A DNA stretch of 64,000 nt from Ephydatia muelleri (GCA_013339895.1 JABACO010000010.1:826511-890510); one strand, 5' to 3'; positions 12,680 through 25,462 are shown, counted from the stretch's first letter. Notes: generated from the letters alone by a model not told the origin. A program made the numbers and translations.

Positions 12680-13620
12680 TAGTCCGCCGCTGGTGCAAAC
12701 AGCAAAGGGGCTTTTGCTAAACTTTGCTTCCATACACTGATGGCTTTGAAGGCTTCTTATGTGGGATGATCGTGTGGTCTCATCAAGATGCTCGTAAGGC
12801 GCCATCACTCTTTCTTTCTTGTAGCAAGCAAAGCGGTTTTTATAAGAGCACCTATAAAATGAGGACGTGAAGGTAGAGATATGAAGATATGGTGCATGCA
12901 TGATCACATACGTAGTCTAAGCAGTTATGAGCTATTCAGTCGATTGACCACCACATACACGCACAAGAAAAATGTTGTTGCTAAAGATCTATTCAATATT
13001 AAAGATTTCCGTTGTGTGTGTGTGTGTGTATGTGTGTATGTGTGTGTGTGCATATGCGTGCGTGCAGTGTTCTGCCTAGACTTAATAAAGGAAGGTCGGT
13101 TGCCATGTGCTAGGCCAGGGCAAGGGCATATATTGGGCCAGAGTAGTTAATAGGCAGCTAGCTGCACATAAATGGGAGCCATGTGTAGTGTGTGATACCA
13201 GATTAGCAGGGATATCAATATGTATGCATTTTGTCATGCTTCTCTTGTTCTCTCACTGCCGTTGAGGTCTGACCTATTTCTCAGCGATATCAAAGAATTA
13301 TTGAGGAGGCGGGTGCATAACTTTAATAACAAACGCTGCAGGTAATGTCAGCAGGGGCACGACCTGTCTTTGCCCGGACCAATTATTCCACATACAACCT
13401 TGCTCCAAAGTAGTCTGCAATACAATCACATATGCAGTTAATTGTGATGTGTCACAGCAACCCCAGGATAAGGACAAGTTAAAGCATGGTGTTCCAGGGG
13501 CCGGGTCAAGCTGGCTAGTACAATATGGGCATGTATCTTCAGAATTAAAGAGGGGAAGACCCAACAACCATTTAAGTAGAACATGAGTTTCAACAGCTCA
13601 AGTACTAAACCAAGTCAAGT
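12680..13620. repeat. Dispersed repeat blocks with TG microsatellite
   Basis: Contains the stretch ATGAGCTATTCAGTCGATT followed by the CACCACATACACGCACAAG block and the block beginning CTAGACTTAATAA. These recur at 35160-36330 and, in part, at 22020-22680. No coding potential is seen. The copies serve as empty-site references for insertions elsewhere. Confidence 0.8.
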
Positions 13621-13859
13621 CTTTGGCCAAGTACACGTGTGACCTTTGCATGGTTACCTCATATAATTGTTTACGCATATGAGTTGGCTTATCAATTGCT
13701 TGGTTTTGAATACATTGTGGTACTACTCAGTAAGGAGAGCAGTTGTCTTTTTTTGGAGGCACTGTTAGGCGCTCAAAAACAGAGGCAAGGCCCCACCGCC
13801 GGTGCCTCAATAGAACTGTAGGGCGCTCATAAAAACTAGAACTAGCCACGGAGAACACT

Positions 13860-13879
13860 ATGTGTGTGTGTGTGTGTGT

Positions 13880-13910
<31 letters not shown>

Positions 13911-14002
13911 TGTGTGTGTCCAACAGCAAAGGGCTTTAACTAAACTTTGCTTTCATACACTGATAGCTTTGAAGGCTGCATAAGTGGTGTGTGTGTGTGT
14001 GT

Positions 14003-14047
<45 letters not shown>

Positions 14048-14113
14048 AACAGCAAAGGGCTTTAACTAAACTTTGCTTTCATACACTGATAGCTTTGAAG
14101 GCTGCATAAGTGG
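13860..14113. repeat. TG microsatellite with a duplicated ~76-bp unit
   Basis: TG runs alternate with two near-identical ~76-bp units starting GTCCAACAGCAAAGGGC (13919 and 14044). The unit also occurs singly near 12695 and 35170. This is a local tandem duplication mediated by the microsatellite. Confidence 0.9.
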
Positions 14114-14296
14114 TGTGCATGATAAAGTGGGACGATCATGTGGTCTTATCAAGATGCTCGTAAGGCGCCATCATTATTTCTTCTTGTGGCGCCTTTATAT
14201 GAGCATAAAATGAGGACTTGAAGGTAGAGATTTGAAGATATGGTGATCACATACATAGTCTATGCATACAGTTATGAGCTATTCAGTCGATTACAC

Positions 14297-14317
14297 TAGC
14301 GGATCCAGCCTGGACGG

Positions 14318-14367
<50 letters not shown>

Positions 14368-14955
14368 CTGAAAAGGGGAGGGGCTGACTGTAGGCGGAGC
14401 CGTCCCGGGGAGGGTGCGGGAGGGGGGCACCCCTCCCGCCCAGCTAGGGGGTATGGGGGAGCGCTGGAAGTTCCCCCATCGGGTCTGGGGCTCCGCCCCA
14501 GAAGCCAGCGCTTTTTGCGTTGGAAAACTACGCAAAACTGCAATTAAAGTTAATTACAGATCCAGCTTTTATATTCTCCATGCGCCGCACCACCGTTCAT
14601 TCATTTAGAAAATATGACAATGATGGCAAAATAGATACGGCCGACACGGATGATTCATTGCTAACTACACTGACAGACGCCGATTACGACGTGCCCAATC
14701 GCGAAAAGTGGTCTAAAAGAGACTCGGACTGTATGTATATTTTGAATTTAGCCCTTTTAGATGGTCCTGCCCATGCTCTCTGCCATTGATGAAACACACG
14801 CACGTGCACGTAATTAACAACTTGTTGAACAGCTGTAGTAATAATATTATCACCTAAAACACCCGTGTATACTATGAATTTTTAATTTGAGGGGGGAGGG
14901 GGGGCCCCTACCCCCCCCCCCCCACCCCCCCCCCCCCCCCCCCCATGATCCGCTA
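14297..14955. mobile_element. G-tract/C-tract bounded insertion, ~660 bp
   Basis: Begins CTAGCGGATC, followed by a run of 48 G (14320-14367), and ends with long C runs (about 14911-14944) then GATCCGCTA. The ends are inverted repeats. Sister copies of the host repeat (12945-12965, 35385-35405, 22030-22055) lack this segment between GAGCTATTCAGT...GATT and CACATACA...GCACAA, so an empty site can be read directly. The interior has no recognisable transposase. A second element of similar design is at 56572-57066. Confidence 0.65.
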
Positions 14956-15221
14956 CTGACTTATACAAGCACAATAAAAATGTTGCAGGCTCAAAGATCT
15001 ATATTAAAGATTTCCATTGTGCGGTGTATGTGTTGCGCATGTGGGTTCTCCTGTTATCAATTGTTTGGTTTTGAATACAATGCGCTACTACTCAGTATAA
15101 GGAGAGCTGGTGTCGTTTTTGGAAGACAATGCTAGGGCACTCAAAAACGGAGGCAAGGCCCGCCGCTGGTGCCTGAGTAAAACGGCAGGGCGCACATAAA
15201 AACTAGAACTAGCCACGGAGA

Positions 15222-15222
15222 A

Positions 15223-15303
<81 letters not shown>

Positions 15304-15312
15304 GTGTGTGCG
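15222..15312. repeat. (CT)n(TG)n microsatellite
   Basis: A CT run followed by TG runs, immediately upstream of the plus-strand small-ORF copy. The equivalent position before the ORF at 37346 has a long TG run (37107-37231). Confidence 0.97.
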
Positions 15313-15405
15313 TATGCCGTGTCTACGCCGCGGTACCGACGGAAATTGTTAATAAATTAACGTTAACCCGGCTGCATATTCCATAAGCGTAATTAATTGG
15401 TGATG

Positions 15406-15780
15406 AAGCGACGAAAATGTCAACAGGCCTTCGAATTAACGCTAAGAAGAGTCCAACGTACGCGGAATTCGTTGCCCAGGAGATCGAACGCTTGGGCTTA
15501 CCACAAGATGCTTACCATTTGCCCAGCGTCGCACTCACTTTGGAGGAGAAAGAGCGACTGGACGCGACATCATTTTCGGAGGAATACAGTTCACCGCTCC
15601 AGTAAACCTTTCAGATTCAAAACACTGCCTTTAAGAATCTCCTTTTTGGGGTTGAATAGCCCAAGTGACTTCGTCGGATTGTGGTCATTCAAACCTTTCG
15701 ATCCAAATAACGTCCCAAATCCTATGAGTGGGGATATCGGAGTGTCGTCGCTTCTTGCACAGCCGCCCATAAAACGTTAA
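15406..15780 (+). pseudogene. Unidentified small-ORF family member, frameshifted
   Basis: Starts at the ATG at 15418 (MSTGLRINAKKSPTYAEFVA). It is in frame through EKERLDATSF, then a one-base loss near 15586 and further changes near 15625-15650 split the frame. The downstream part (NSPSDFVGLWSFKPFD ... LAQPPIKR, stop at 15778) is recovered in another frame. Otherwise it is collinear with the intact 120-codon copy at 37346. Confidence 0.65.
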
Positions 15781-16274
15781 TGCCGATATACAGCTCCGTA
15801 GGTATCAATCATGATGCTCTGTGTGTATAGCATGTAGTCACGTGTGTACTTTAAAAAGGTTGTAAACAGTCGCGTTCGTTGTATGTGCATAATTGGCTGA
15901 GATAAGATAAGAGGTATTACGTTAATAGTCTCGTTATGAGAGTGTTTGGTGTTTGGTGGATTCGGAAGAGTTTACAGAAACAGGTTGCACCCGCATAATT
16001 CAAACGTTGCATGAAAGTGCACTATCATTAAGGCGCAATATGGCGCGCACCTATTGGAATTCTATACATGCATGAGGGCGGAATGAAGGAGATTTGAAGA
16101 TATGGTGGTCACACCATTGTTTATGCTATAATTCTAAATACAGCACGATGATTGTGGTAGATTGTTTCGACCTCAAACCAGATTTTTCACAGCTCTTAAC
16201 CTTTAGGCTTTAGGTGTACTGTTGTCAGGGGAAAATAAGAACACAATGTTTATAAGTACAAGGAACTTGTGGGG

Positions 16275-16415
16275 AAATGAGCATTTGCAATCAAAATGAT
16301 GCTTAAGTACATACACAGCTTTCATTTGCAATCAAATGATGCTTAAGTACATAGTCAGCTTTCATTTGCAATCAAAATGATGTTTAAGTACATACCCAGC
16401 TTTTATTTGCAAACT
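16275..16415. repeat. ~48-bp tandem repeat, three units
   Basis: Three units built on CATTTGCAATCAAAATGATG followed by CTTAAGTACATA. The paralogous locus near 38240 has one unit. Confidence 0.9.
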
Positions 16416-17689
16416 GTGCACTGAGAATTAGTCAGCTAACTGACAGCGTTGGTCAAACCAGAATATTAAAAGTTGTGCATTAAGCAGTGACATTGGAACG
16501 ACACCACCACACAAACACAAACACAGCCAAAAGCTCTGCAATGGAAAAATTCCCACGCGTGAGGGGATACGAAATCTTTTGTCTAAGCGTTACACTTACC
16601 GACTCTTCCTTCAAGAACGGGTAGTATGTGATTTGTAGATGAGGTTCACTGTGGGATGGGCATCCACACTGATTACTGTGTACATATACAATGATCTTCC
16701 TATGAAGTGTGGCATAAATGACTGCGTATCACACATATCTCTCCTCATACACTAACACAGCTGGAGTGATCCTTAGGGTGTAAGCGAAAGGCCCTTAGGG
16801 TGGAGCCAAAGGCCCCTTAAGGTGGAGCCAAAGGCCCCTTAGGGTCAAGTGAAGCCAAATGGTAACTCATTAGGGTCAACTTTTGACCTGCATTCCGATT
16901 GCATCATCAAATTACATCCGTCCAACTTCTCCCAACTTCCTCCATCTTAATTGGTCCACTTCCCAGATAGGTGCCTTTAGTGCCATACTTGGCACCTTTG
17001 ATGCCAGGTTAAAAAAAAAACCTTCCATAACCCTAGATCATTTGTGTTGTCTGAGCAAACTTGTTGTGTCCATTGCATTCAAAATTCATCTCACTGCCAA
17101 ACTGAATTGCCATACAGTGTGCTTGCTTTCAGTAGATGTACATCTGATTTAAATGCTGACAGTTGCTTGTAAAAGTCACCACTCTTGAAGTCTGCATCTG
17201 ATTAAATTGTTTACTGTTACTCTTGACTGTCATCTGCTCCAAAAGTCTGTAGCAGAGAGCTGGTGCCTTTGATGTTAGCTCCAAGTGGTCTGTAGAAGGA
17301 AGATGTTAGTGCCAGACGGTCTGAAATCTAACTCCACACCAACAAAAGACCCAGAGATGCTGAGCTTGGTAAACACATGATCTTACCCACATCATATCTA
17401 AGACCGAAAAGCCAAATCATAATTACCTTTTGTACATTATACATATATGACACTGGGCATGACAAAAAAAGAATGCCTATCTTTGTAAAGTGTAATCATT
17501 CTTGGTTGGATATGCTAAAAAACACGCACATCAATGACCGGAATCATCCAAATAGATTTGTACAGCCAATGCAATGGGTAGAAACCTGTAACATTGGAAT
17601 ATGTTCAGGATTGTCATTGAAACTGCATTGTTCAAAATTCACACACAGAAATAAAGTGCCGGAGCACCATGTGATGAGTAACAAGACAT

Positions 17690-17925
17690 TCCATATTATA
17701 ATTCTATGCGGGGTTCACATGACCCATCATGCATGGAGGGATGAATCACATGAACACCCTGTCACATGTGCACCATGCAAGGGATCACATGATACACCAC
17801 ACGAAACTGACGAAGCCAAGCATGCCGGGGTATGTATAAAATCACCTAGCAATATTTCAGTGTGTCGTGCACTGGACTGGGATCGGGTGTTTTGGGGGAC
17901 GGTATAGAGTTTGATAGTCATTCCG
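17690..17925 (+). repeat. Single-unit ancestor of the 24-bp minisatellite plus shared 3' block
   Basis: Contains one GGGATCACATGATACACCAC unit, and the block GCACTGGACTGGGATCGGGT that also occurs at 40688 and 47221. The same locus has about five units at 39535 and about twelve at 45865. Confidence 0.85.
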
Positions 17926-18520
17926 TCATCGCGCTATAGTGTGTCGTTTGCGTTTGAGCTAGCCACTCTCTCTGTTTTACCTAGTAAAGTCGTGGCCAAC
18001 AAGGTCATCTTCGTTTGTATGATTGATTTTCGATTCAAACTACACGCCTTCAACTTTGTCCGATTGCTTAGCATTACAACGCAACGCGGAATTGTTTGGT
18101 GTAGATTACGGGGTACACTAATCGGGGAGTATTACATTTTCACCTAGTAAATCATCAAACCATTGCATTCATTCAAGTGATCACATGTGACCACTCAGAT
18201 TAAAGTAGCAAAATTAAAATAACACGTTTGTGAAACCGTTAATAACATTGCGCAATCGTTGATTTTCGGACACTTGACTATGATATTTGTTTTTAATTAA
18301 CCACTAATTCATGAATGTATAATGTTATATAATGTTCATGGTATTGACAAAACCGGGGTATATCAACCGTAATCAAACACACTTAAACAATATAGAGGTC
18401 AGCAAAGGCTCCTCTGATACTTAGTACTAGAGATTGCCCTTTGTACAGCCACTGAAAGGCGCTGAAGCAGGTTGGTCTTTTTGTGTCACTAGTTGTAACA
18501 TTGACTCTGAGACCCAGTTG

Positions 18521-18610
18521 TCTCGTACCCAGACCCACCATGACGTAAGCGTTTATCGCTTACAACTGTAAGCGATAAACGCTTACGTCATGGTGGGTCT
18601 GGGTATGAGA
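18521..18610. mobile_element. Perfect-hairpin MITE, 90 bp
   Basis: Starts TCTCGTACCCAGACCCACC and ends with the near-exact inverse, GGTGGGTCTGGGTATGAGA. The two ~43-bp arms meet at a 3-bp loop (ACT at about 18565-18567). It shares its outer ends with 18965-19049. Confidence 0.8.
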
Positions 18611-18964
18611 CCAGCTCTTTGAGGAAGATCAATTAATTAAAATTAAATCAGAATTTTTTTTGAAATGGTAATTATGATTAATATATAACATTGAAACGAA
18701 AACGATAATGCTTGCACACTATTACTGTAGCACTCAGGGCGTGTAAAAAGTTGTGCACATTTAAAGTAAAGGGTTGTACTGTTACGGGCTCCACTATCTA
18801 TGCACATATTTCAGCAGGACAGTAGAGAGCCAGACACAGTCACCCTTCTGGTAGCACTGGCACTGATTCTGCCTTTCATCATATACATTCTTCTGGTGCT
18901 GCATCATTTTCCATGCCCTGTCTCATATGCATTCTCGCTATCTACCGGTGGAGGAATTTGGTTG

Positions 18965-19049
18965 TCTCGTACCCAGACCCGTTTACGTAAGCATTATTGC
19001 ATAATGAATCGTTGCAATAATGCTTACGTAAACAGGTCTGGGTACGAGA
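18965..19049. mobile_element. Perfect-hairpin MITE, 85 bp, same ends but different arms
   Basis: Starts TCTCGTACCCAGACC and ends GGTCTGGGTACGAGA, with arms closing through ACGTAAGCATTATTGCA and its inverse. Only the outer ~15 bp and an inner ACGTAAGC are shared with the element at 18521. It is flanked by a degenerate direct repeat (CTACCGGT..A..GAATTT at about 18939 and 19061). A lone end (TCTCGTACCCAGACG) occurs at 57313. Confidence 0.8.
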
Positions 19050-20699
19050 CTACCGAATGCTACCGGTCCACCGAATTTCAAGAGATACTAGGCGAGAATG
19101 CATAGTCACATCATGCGCTTACACGAGCTCCACATGCCTTCCACACCCTGCGTGTGCGCACCGGTAGCGGGGTCCACAAAAATGGAGCGAATGATTCACA
19201 GTGTGATGTATGTTGCCGGTTGTTGCAGCTAGCTGGTTGTATATGATACTGCCCGGCGTTATGAGCTACGATGAGGGGGAGCAATATAGCAGCATCACGC
19301 CGAGCAAATTCCACCAAGACTTCCTCTTTCCATCCCACCAAACATCCAGTGACCGTCAACAGCTCCCACTTTCAACTTCTTTATCGGGACCCCTATGAGG
19401 ACAGGGTGCAGACGTTTCTGAAGTTTATGAAGGTAAACCAGTCTACAGCTGTACGACTAAAATAAGAAACGTTTGAGCTGTTTAAAAAATAAAAAGCAAA
19501 CTTATGTCAAGCGGACTGTTTACAAACCTTCAATTCATGCATCCTGCGCTTTTCCTACAGGAGTCTTGATGGACCAGAGGTGCAACACTCGCAAAATAAC
19601 TTTTATTTCCAAGTGACTCCCTGATGAGAACGAGATCACAAAGGTTCCACGAGTGTACTCCTACCCTCCCACACCTACGAATTTTACGTTCAAAAAACGT
19701 TTCCCCTCGTAGAGTTGCCTCTTACCTGCAACATATGCGAGGACATCTCCCGGCTTTCTCCTCCGGACAACTCTTCCCTTTCACGAGGCGCATTCAGTCC
19801 TCTGCATAGAAACAGTTCTTGCTGGACGGTAGCAGCCGCATAGCTTGACACCAGCGAATGGTATCTTCGGTATCAATGAGCTCGACTAAAATCAAAATAG
19901 CTTATCGGGGAAAAACGGGTGGCCGGGATAGGAACCGTCGCGCAATCGCTACTTTCTCAGAATGATAAAATCACATTTACTGGCCTTTATTTATATCTTC
20001 ATGATGAAAAGGTTTTGGAATGATCCTTTAGCTTAACTTATGTCAATACGCTAACTTAAAACATAGATATTATAGTAACGGGATTGGAAACGGCGCACGT
20101 GGACCATAGACGCCTAGAATCTGCCATCCGCGCACTCCCTTCGGGGTTTTGGAGCAGCGTCGGAACCAGTTACAGATTTGGATTCCTTGCCGTTTGTAGG
20201 TTTCGAGAACGTTTAAATTTTTTGTTATACGACGTATAGAAGGAAAGTTATATCGCGCATAGCCTCTAACAACAAACTTGCGGGTGTTTCGGACTAGTGT
20301 CACGTGATAGTGGTCACGTTTATACACTGCAACGTGTAGTTTTTGCAATGTTTGCCCGTAAGTATCGGCGTGACTAAAGTAAAACTTTTTGACACCCCTT
20401 AAAACTTGCGGCTATAGCTTCATTAGGTCTGTCGCTAAAATAATACAAAACCAGTCCCAGATAGAGCATAGATTTTTACACTGCAAAGTCTCATTTTCGT
20501 TTGTAGTACTATTATGGGAAAATATATATTAATTTTTAAAGTGCTAGCGTATTTTCGTTAATTGCACAATTAATTGGTTACATGTCATTATGCACTCTCC
20601 TACGCTGGGAAGAGCGATGTGTTCTTGTGGTAAACGACTTGATAGCCGTACACATAGGAGGAAAACTCAACTGGTCTGAGTCAACCTCTTACAGTCTAC

Positions 20700-20895
20700 A
20701 TTCCACACACGCACATCTACACATACAGACACACACACTACACACAAGCATACACTGACACACATACGACACACATGCACACACACACATACAGATGCAG
20801 ATGATACACACAGATACACAATCACATGCACACTGATACACACACAGATACACATACAAACACACGTACACACAGACATGCACAGACACACACGA
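20700..20895. repeat. CA-rich microsatellite block
   Basis: Imperfect ACACAC / ACACAGAT / ACACATAC repeat. Both-strand open frames are repeat artefacts. Confidence 0.95.
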
Positions 20896-21599
20896 AATAT
20901 GTACACTGTAGGTTTTAACTAGTGTTGATTCGGCTCGTTTCCAATCCCGTTAATATAATGCTTAAATTGCAGCTGAGTTTAAAATATGTCAGTGTGCTAA
21001 TAATACTGCGGTATGTGTTAATAACTCGTTAATAGAGTCGGATGAATTTGAAGTCAGGGAGTGGTGGGGAAATACAACCTAAGATGCACTTAATCGCACA
21101 TACTTGTATCACTTGGTGCCGCCATTTCGTCGTAGATTGCTGACTCACTTCTGGACGTGACCACACCCACCCAAGTCACATGACCCCCCTCCACGACAAC
21201 CAGCTTGATGCAATTGATGATTTGGAAGGTTGTACGACACATATCGCCTTGGATATTGTGAGCAGTGTCTGTCTGAATACATAAGAAACTATTTATCGAT
21301 TGACCTCTGGATGTGACCACACCCATCCAAGTCACATGACAGCCATACACGCTCCTTTGTCAAATGAGGTGCATGTTACAGCAACCAAAAACCGACCACG
21401 GTTGGCTGCAATTAGAATCTCCCTTACTTATATAGAATGCGTTCCATTGATGACTTGCTGCAAAAACAAGGAGTACATCTTTCTAGCGTGTTGTAAATCG
21501 GTGTATGTTTGTTCATTCGAATGAGACAGTCACGTATCATAGATATTTCTCTAAGAATGATTAAAATTTAATTACCATGGAACGCGGATAGTAGTATAG

Positions 21600-23600
21600 T
21601 GTAATTCATTAATGAATTAATTGCACTATTCCAGCCACAGGTTTACACGCTGGAATGAATTGCACTATCCCAGCGTGTAAACAATAGCGCACGTTCATTA
21701 CTAAGGCTGGAGCGTGCGCGACACGCGTGTACGATGGTGTGGAGTCTGTACACGTTGATTTTTAGGTGCACTGAGAAATATATATGGTTTAGTACGGCAA
21801 TAGTCTTGTAATGAGAGGGTTTGGTTTGGAAGAGTTTCTACACTTACACTATGGGTTGCAGTCGCATGTTCAAAGTGTTTTTTTTTTTCATGATGAAAAT
21901 GCGCTCGTAAAGCGCAATCACTCTTTCCTCTTGTGGCGCGCAAAGCGCTATTATAACTGAGAGCTTGTGCGCGCACCTATTGGAATTGTTGGTATAGAAA
22001 ATGGTGGCAACATATATTGTCTTTGCAGTTATGAGCTTTTCTGTCTCCCACCACATACAAGCACAATAAAAATGTTGCCGTTAAGGACTATGAAATATTT
22101 CCATTGCGTGTATGCGTGCAGTGTATGTGTGTATGTTTGTATGTGTGTGTGCATGTGGGGTGCGTGCAATGTTCTCCCTATAGACTTAATAATGGGAAGG
22201 TTAGGTTGCCAGGGCAAGGGCATATATTGGGCCAAAGTAGTTAATAGGCAGCTAGCTGCACATAAATGGAGCCATGTGTAGTGTGTGATAGCGGGATATC
22301 AATATGTATGAAGTTCTATTTTGATACCTGCCATTGAAGATACCTGCCATGGAAGATACGCTACTTTTGAAGACTAAACACAGGGTGTAATGAAATGTGC
22401 ACGAAGTTACCGCAAGCATGTGTGTACTTAAGTCGCTTAAATCATAAATCACGTATGCAGCTATGCCGTGTCACAACACCCCTCGGTATAACGACAAGTT
22501 AAATTAGCATGGTTTACCAGGCAGTAAAGCTGGCTTTAACAATATGGGCATGTGTCTTCAGAAAGAAAGAGGGGAAGGACCAACACCACTAAGTAGAATA
22601 TGAGTTTCATCGGGCTCAATTGCTAAACTAAGGCTTTGTTTCATTTAAAGGCAAGTACACGTGTGACCTTTGCATGGTCATCTCATATAATTGTTCACAC
22701 AAATGAGTTGGCTTAACAATTGCTTGGTTTTACAATGCGGTACTAAGGTGAGCAGTTGTTGCCGTTTTTTGGGAAGCACTGCTAAATACATGCGCCTCAA
22801 TAAAACGGCAAGGCGCTCATAAAAATTAGAACTAGCTACGGAGAACAACTGTGTGTGTGTCTTCAGATGGAAAATTGTAATGAACTAACGTTCAGTCTAC
22901 CTATTACGTAAGGTATTGCGTAAGACAAGCTGCGTTGACCCAATTGGGAAGCGACGAAAATGTCAACAGACCTTCGGAGTTACATTAAGAAGAGTCCAAC
23001 GTTCGCGGCATTCGTTGCCCAGGAGATCGAACGCTTGGGCTTACCACAAGATGCTTACCATTCGCCCAGCGTCGCACTCACTTTGGAGGAGAAAGAGCGA
23101 CTGGACGCGACATAGTTCCCGGAGGAATTACAGTTCACCGCTCCAGTAAACCTTTCGGATTCGAAAAATGCCTTTAAAAATCTCCTTTTGGGGTTGAATA
23201 GCCCAAGTGACTTCGTCGGATTGTGGTCATTCAAACCTTTCGACCCGAAGAATGTCCCAATCCAATGAGTGGGGATATCGGAGTGACGCCTCTTGCACAG
23301 CTCATCAAACGCTAATACCGGGTATACATCTCCGTAAATATCGATCATGACACTCTGTGTGTATGTAGCGCTTAGTACATGTAGAGCAGTAACGAGTGTG
23401 TGCATCAATTGTAAAAATCGCGGTATGTTTACTATTAGCTGAGATTATACGGTGTATTACGGATTTACGTCAATAGACTGGTTATGAGAGGTTTGGTTCG
23501 GAAGTGTTTTTACAGAAACAGGTTGCACTCTTAAGGTTTTTTCTTTATGAAAGTGCGCTCTTAATTTAATCGCAATATGGCGCGCACCTATTGGAATTCT
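21600..23600. repeat. Partial third copy of the small-ORF repeat mosaic
   Basis: The arm-end block (TACGGCAATAGTCTTGTAATG ... GGTTGCAGTCGCATG) lies at 21795-21870. The block with TTATGAGCTTTTCTGTC and the CTAGCTGCACATAAATGG block follow, then a plus-strand small ORF and another arm end at 23470-23540. Unlike the two full copies, both arm ends point the same way here. An inverted GTTTACACGCTGG / CCAGCGTGTAAAC pair lies at 21641-21682. Confidence 0.75.
22955..23327 (+). pseudogene. Unidentified small-ORF family member with premature stop
   Basis: ATG at 22960 (MSTDLRSYIKKSPTFAAFVA), then QEIERLGLPQDAYHSPSVAL in frame. TAG replaces a Ser codon at 23113-23115 (DAT-stop-FPEE). Further indels near 23165 and 23262 disrupt the C-terminal part. 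It remains collinear with the intact copies. Confidence 0.7.
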
Positions 23601-24317
23601 ATAAAATTATTGACACTGCTGTTTGCTGCTGGACACAATTCAGATAATTGGACATTACGGTATCTTGTAGTTGGCATTGATACTCACAATGATGCTGTCA
23701 ACATTCACCCACTCAAATTCTGTTATTGATGCAAACAAGTTATGGATTGAAGCATTCTAGCACAATGCCAAAACTCGTTTGTGAGATGGTTAGCTTCTGC
23801 CCTGCTAAGGAGGGAGCTACACTATCTCAGTGACACAGATAGACAGGCGCTACTAAACGAGGCAGGTGTAGTCAGCAGGATTGGAGCACAGGAAGCACTT
23901 GCTATTAAGGCTGGTATGGGAATGCCGTTGGCAAAACTACGACTACTTAGAAGGTGCAGTGGATTATGTGCATGTTATTAAAAATTACTCACTGAATGTG
24001 CATATGGTTAAAGGCTTCTGGTGTCTCCATTGCTTGTGAGGAAGGGATGCGAATGCAAGAGACATCATTGGAGAAAGCCTGAGGTGAGAAATTGCTCTAT
24101 TTTCATTCAAAATAGTTTCTGGTGGGGAAGAGCTGCATGGAGCACCACTTTTATGGATGCCAAATCTGAGCCAAATGTTTCTTGATCTGTTAGAGAAAAA
24201 TCACAGGTAATGCTATGAAAATGCATATTAGGTGAATGTGCTCAGTGCTTGGTGGCTCATCTGGCATGATGGAATCATTCCTGATACGAAGATATGGGTG
24301 AAATTAGGAGGCAACAA

Positions 24318-24336
24318 GGGGGGGGGGGGGGGGGGG
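24318..24336. repeat. 19-G homopolymer inside the RAG1-like DxGGG motif
   Basis: The codons for the glycine run after GGNK have expanded to 19 G. Downstream FKMNFQLVNV is thereby one base out of frame. At the sister copy (63510-63520) the same motif is six G long and in frame. Confidence 0.9.
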
Positions 24337-25284
24337 CAAAACTTTTAAGATGAACTTTCAGCTAGTCAATGTGCCAGCACCCAACTCAGTTCATAATACG
24401 TGTGTCTTCTGTTGCTTTGAAGCAGGAGACACCATCACCAACCAGCATAGTGCATTAGATCGTCATATGGAGCAGGTGACACAGTTACAAAGAATGCAAT
24501 GGAGGTACACAGATGAGAATTCTTAATATTAATTAATATGCACGTTAATAATGCACGTTAATAATGCAGGCAGTACACAGTACGTGTATTTCTGTGTGGT
24601 GACTATGGCTTCCTTTGTGAATTGTATGGTCTATCCTGGAGCCAGTGGTATGCTCGACAAGTCACGGATTTTTTTTTAAAGACTTTTTACCTTCAAGGAG
24701 ACACTGTTGCTTTGTTTGTGAGATCACCCATGATGACATGCAATTTCCACCCACAAAACGGATATCTTGACCAACTACAGGAATTTCATGACAGCAGGTG
24801 GGGATAGGAAAAAAATCAAGGACTACTACAATTGTGTGGCTGAAGGGATTTTTGACATTCCCCTATTATAGGTATACCTGTACAGCACTTTAACTATCAA
24901 ATGACAACAAGTTTATTTTCATTACATGTACTAGGTATGCCTACCTGGACTCCACATTACTCAAGGCATCTTCACAAAGATATATGAACTGTTAGAGAAT
25001 GCTTGTCACAGTTTAGATTTGCAGTTGGCCCTGGTAAGCCATGCAGGAAGTACCACATCTAACTTCACTCATTATTCCAATGAGCTGAAAAAGCTGCAAG
25101 CGGCCAAGCTAACCAAAAACAGGCCCAGGGTGCGCTATCTGCTGCAGAGTAACTGGTCACTTATGTCGCCATTGCATTTGGTGAGGAAAATGCCACCCTG
25201 GAAAACCTCCTTCAGCATGCTGATGAAATGAGACAATCTGTGAAGAAATTGTACCAGTGCTGAGTTGTTTTATATATATACACA

Positions 25285-25420
25285 CTAAATCACACACACA
25301 CACACACACACACACAACACGCACACACACACAAACACACACACAAACAAACACACAAACACACACACAAACACACACACAGACATACAAACACACAAAC
25401 ACACACAGAAACACACACCA

Positions 25421-25462
<42 letters not shown>

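Larger units (their letters stand above)
11930..16010. mobile_element. Inverted-repeat element carrying the small ORF twice, copy 1
   Basis: The left end (11935-12010, minus sense: AATAGTCTCGTTGTGAGA ... GCAGCCGCAT) is the inverse of the right end (15925-16000: AATAGTCTCGTTATGAGA ... GCACCCGCAT). Each arm holds the same unidentified small ORF, minus at 12261-12572 and plus at 15406-15780. The interior holds TG microsatellites and a G-tract insertion. The same arrangement recurs at 34410-37930. Confidence 0.6.
10785..18170 (+). repeat. Long direct repeat mosaic, copy 1
   Basis: Blocks here recur in the same order at 32880-40900. The correspondence is 10785-11500 with 32880-33560, 11580-11800 with 34100-34390, 11930-12600 with 34410-35100, 12680-13620 with 35160-36330, 13660-13860 with 36920-37118, 15340-16180 with 37255-38130, and 16190-18150 with 38140-40800. 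Differences are indels, microsatellite lengths and separate insertions (for example 14297-14955). It carries two copies of the small-ORF arm in opposite orientation. It is a segmental duplication or two haplotypes of a repeat cluster. Confidence 0.85.
18170..21590. other. No supported gene; two hairpin MITEs and a CA-rich block
   Basis: Short frames only. One 101-codon plus-strand frame at 18800-19105 has a hydrophobic stretch (TVTLLVALALILPFIIYILL) but runs through the hairpin element at 18965, so it is probably not a gene. CA-rich repeat lies at 20700-20890. Confidence 0.55.

Noticed and set aside
18800-19105. 101-codon frame with a hydrophobic segment
   Set aside because: Its second half is the hairpin MITE at 18965-19049. 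The membrane-like stretch alone is weak evidence.
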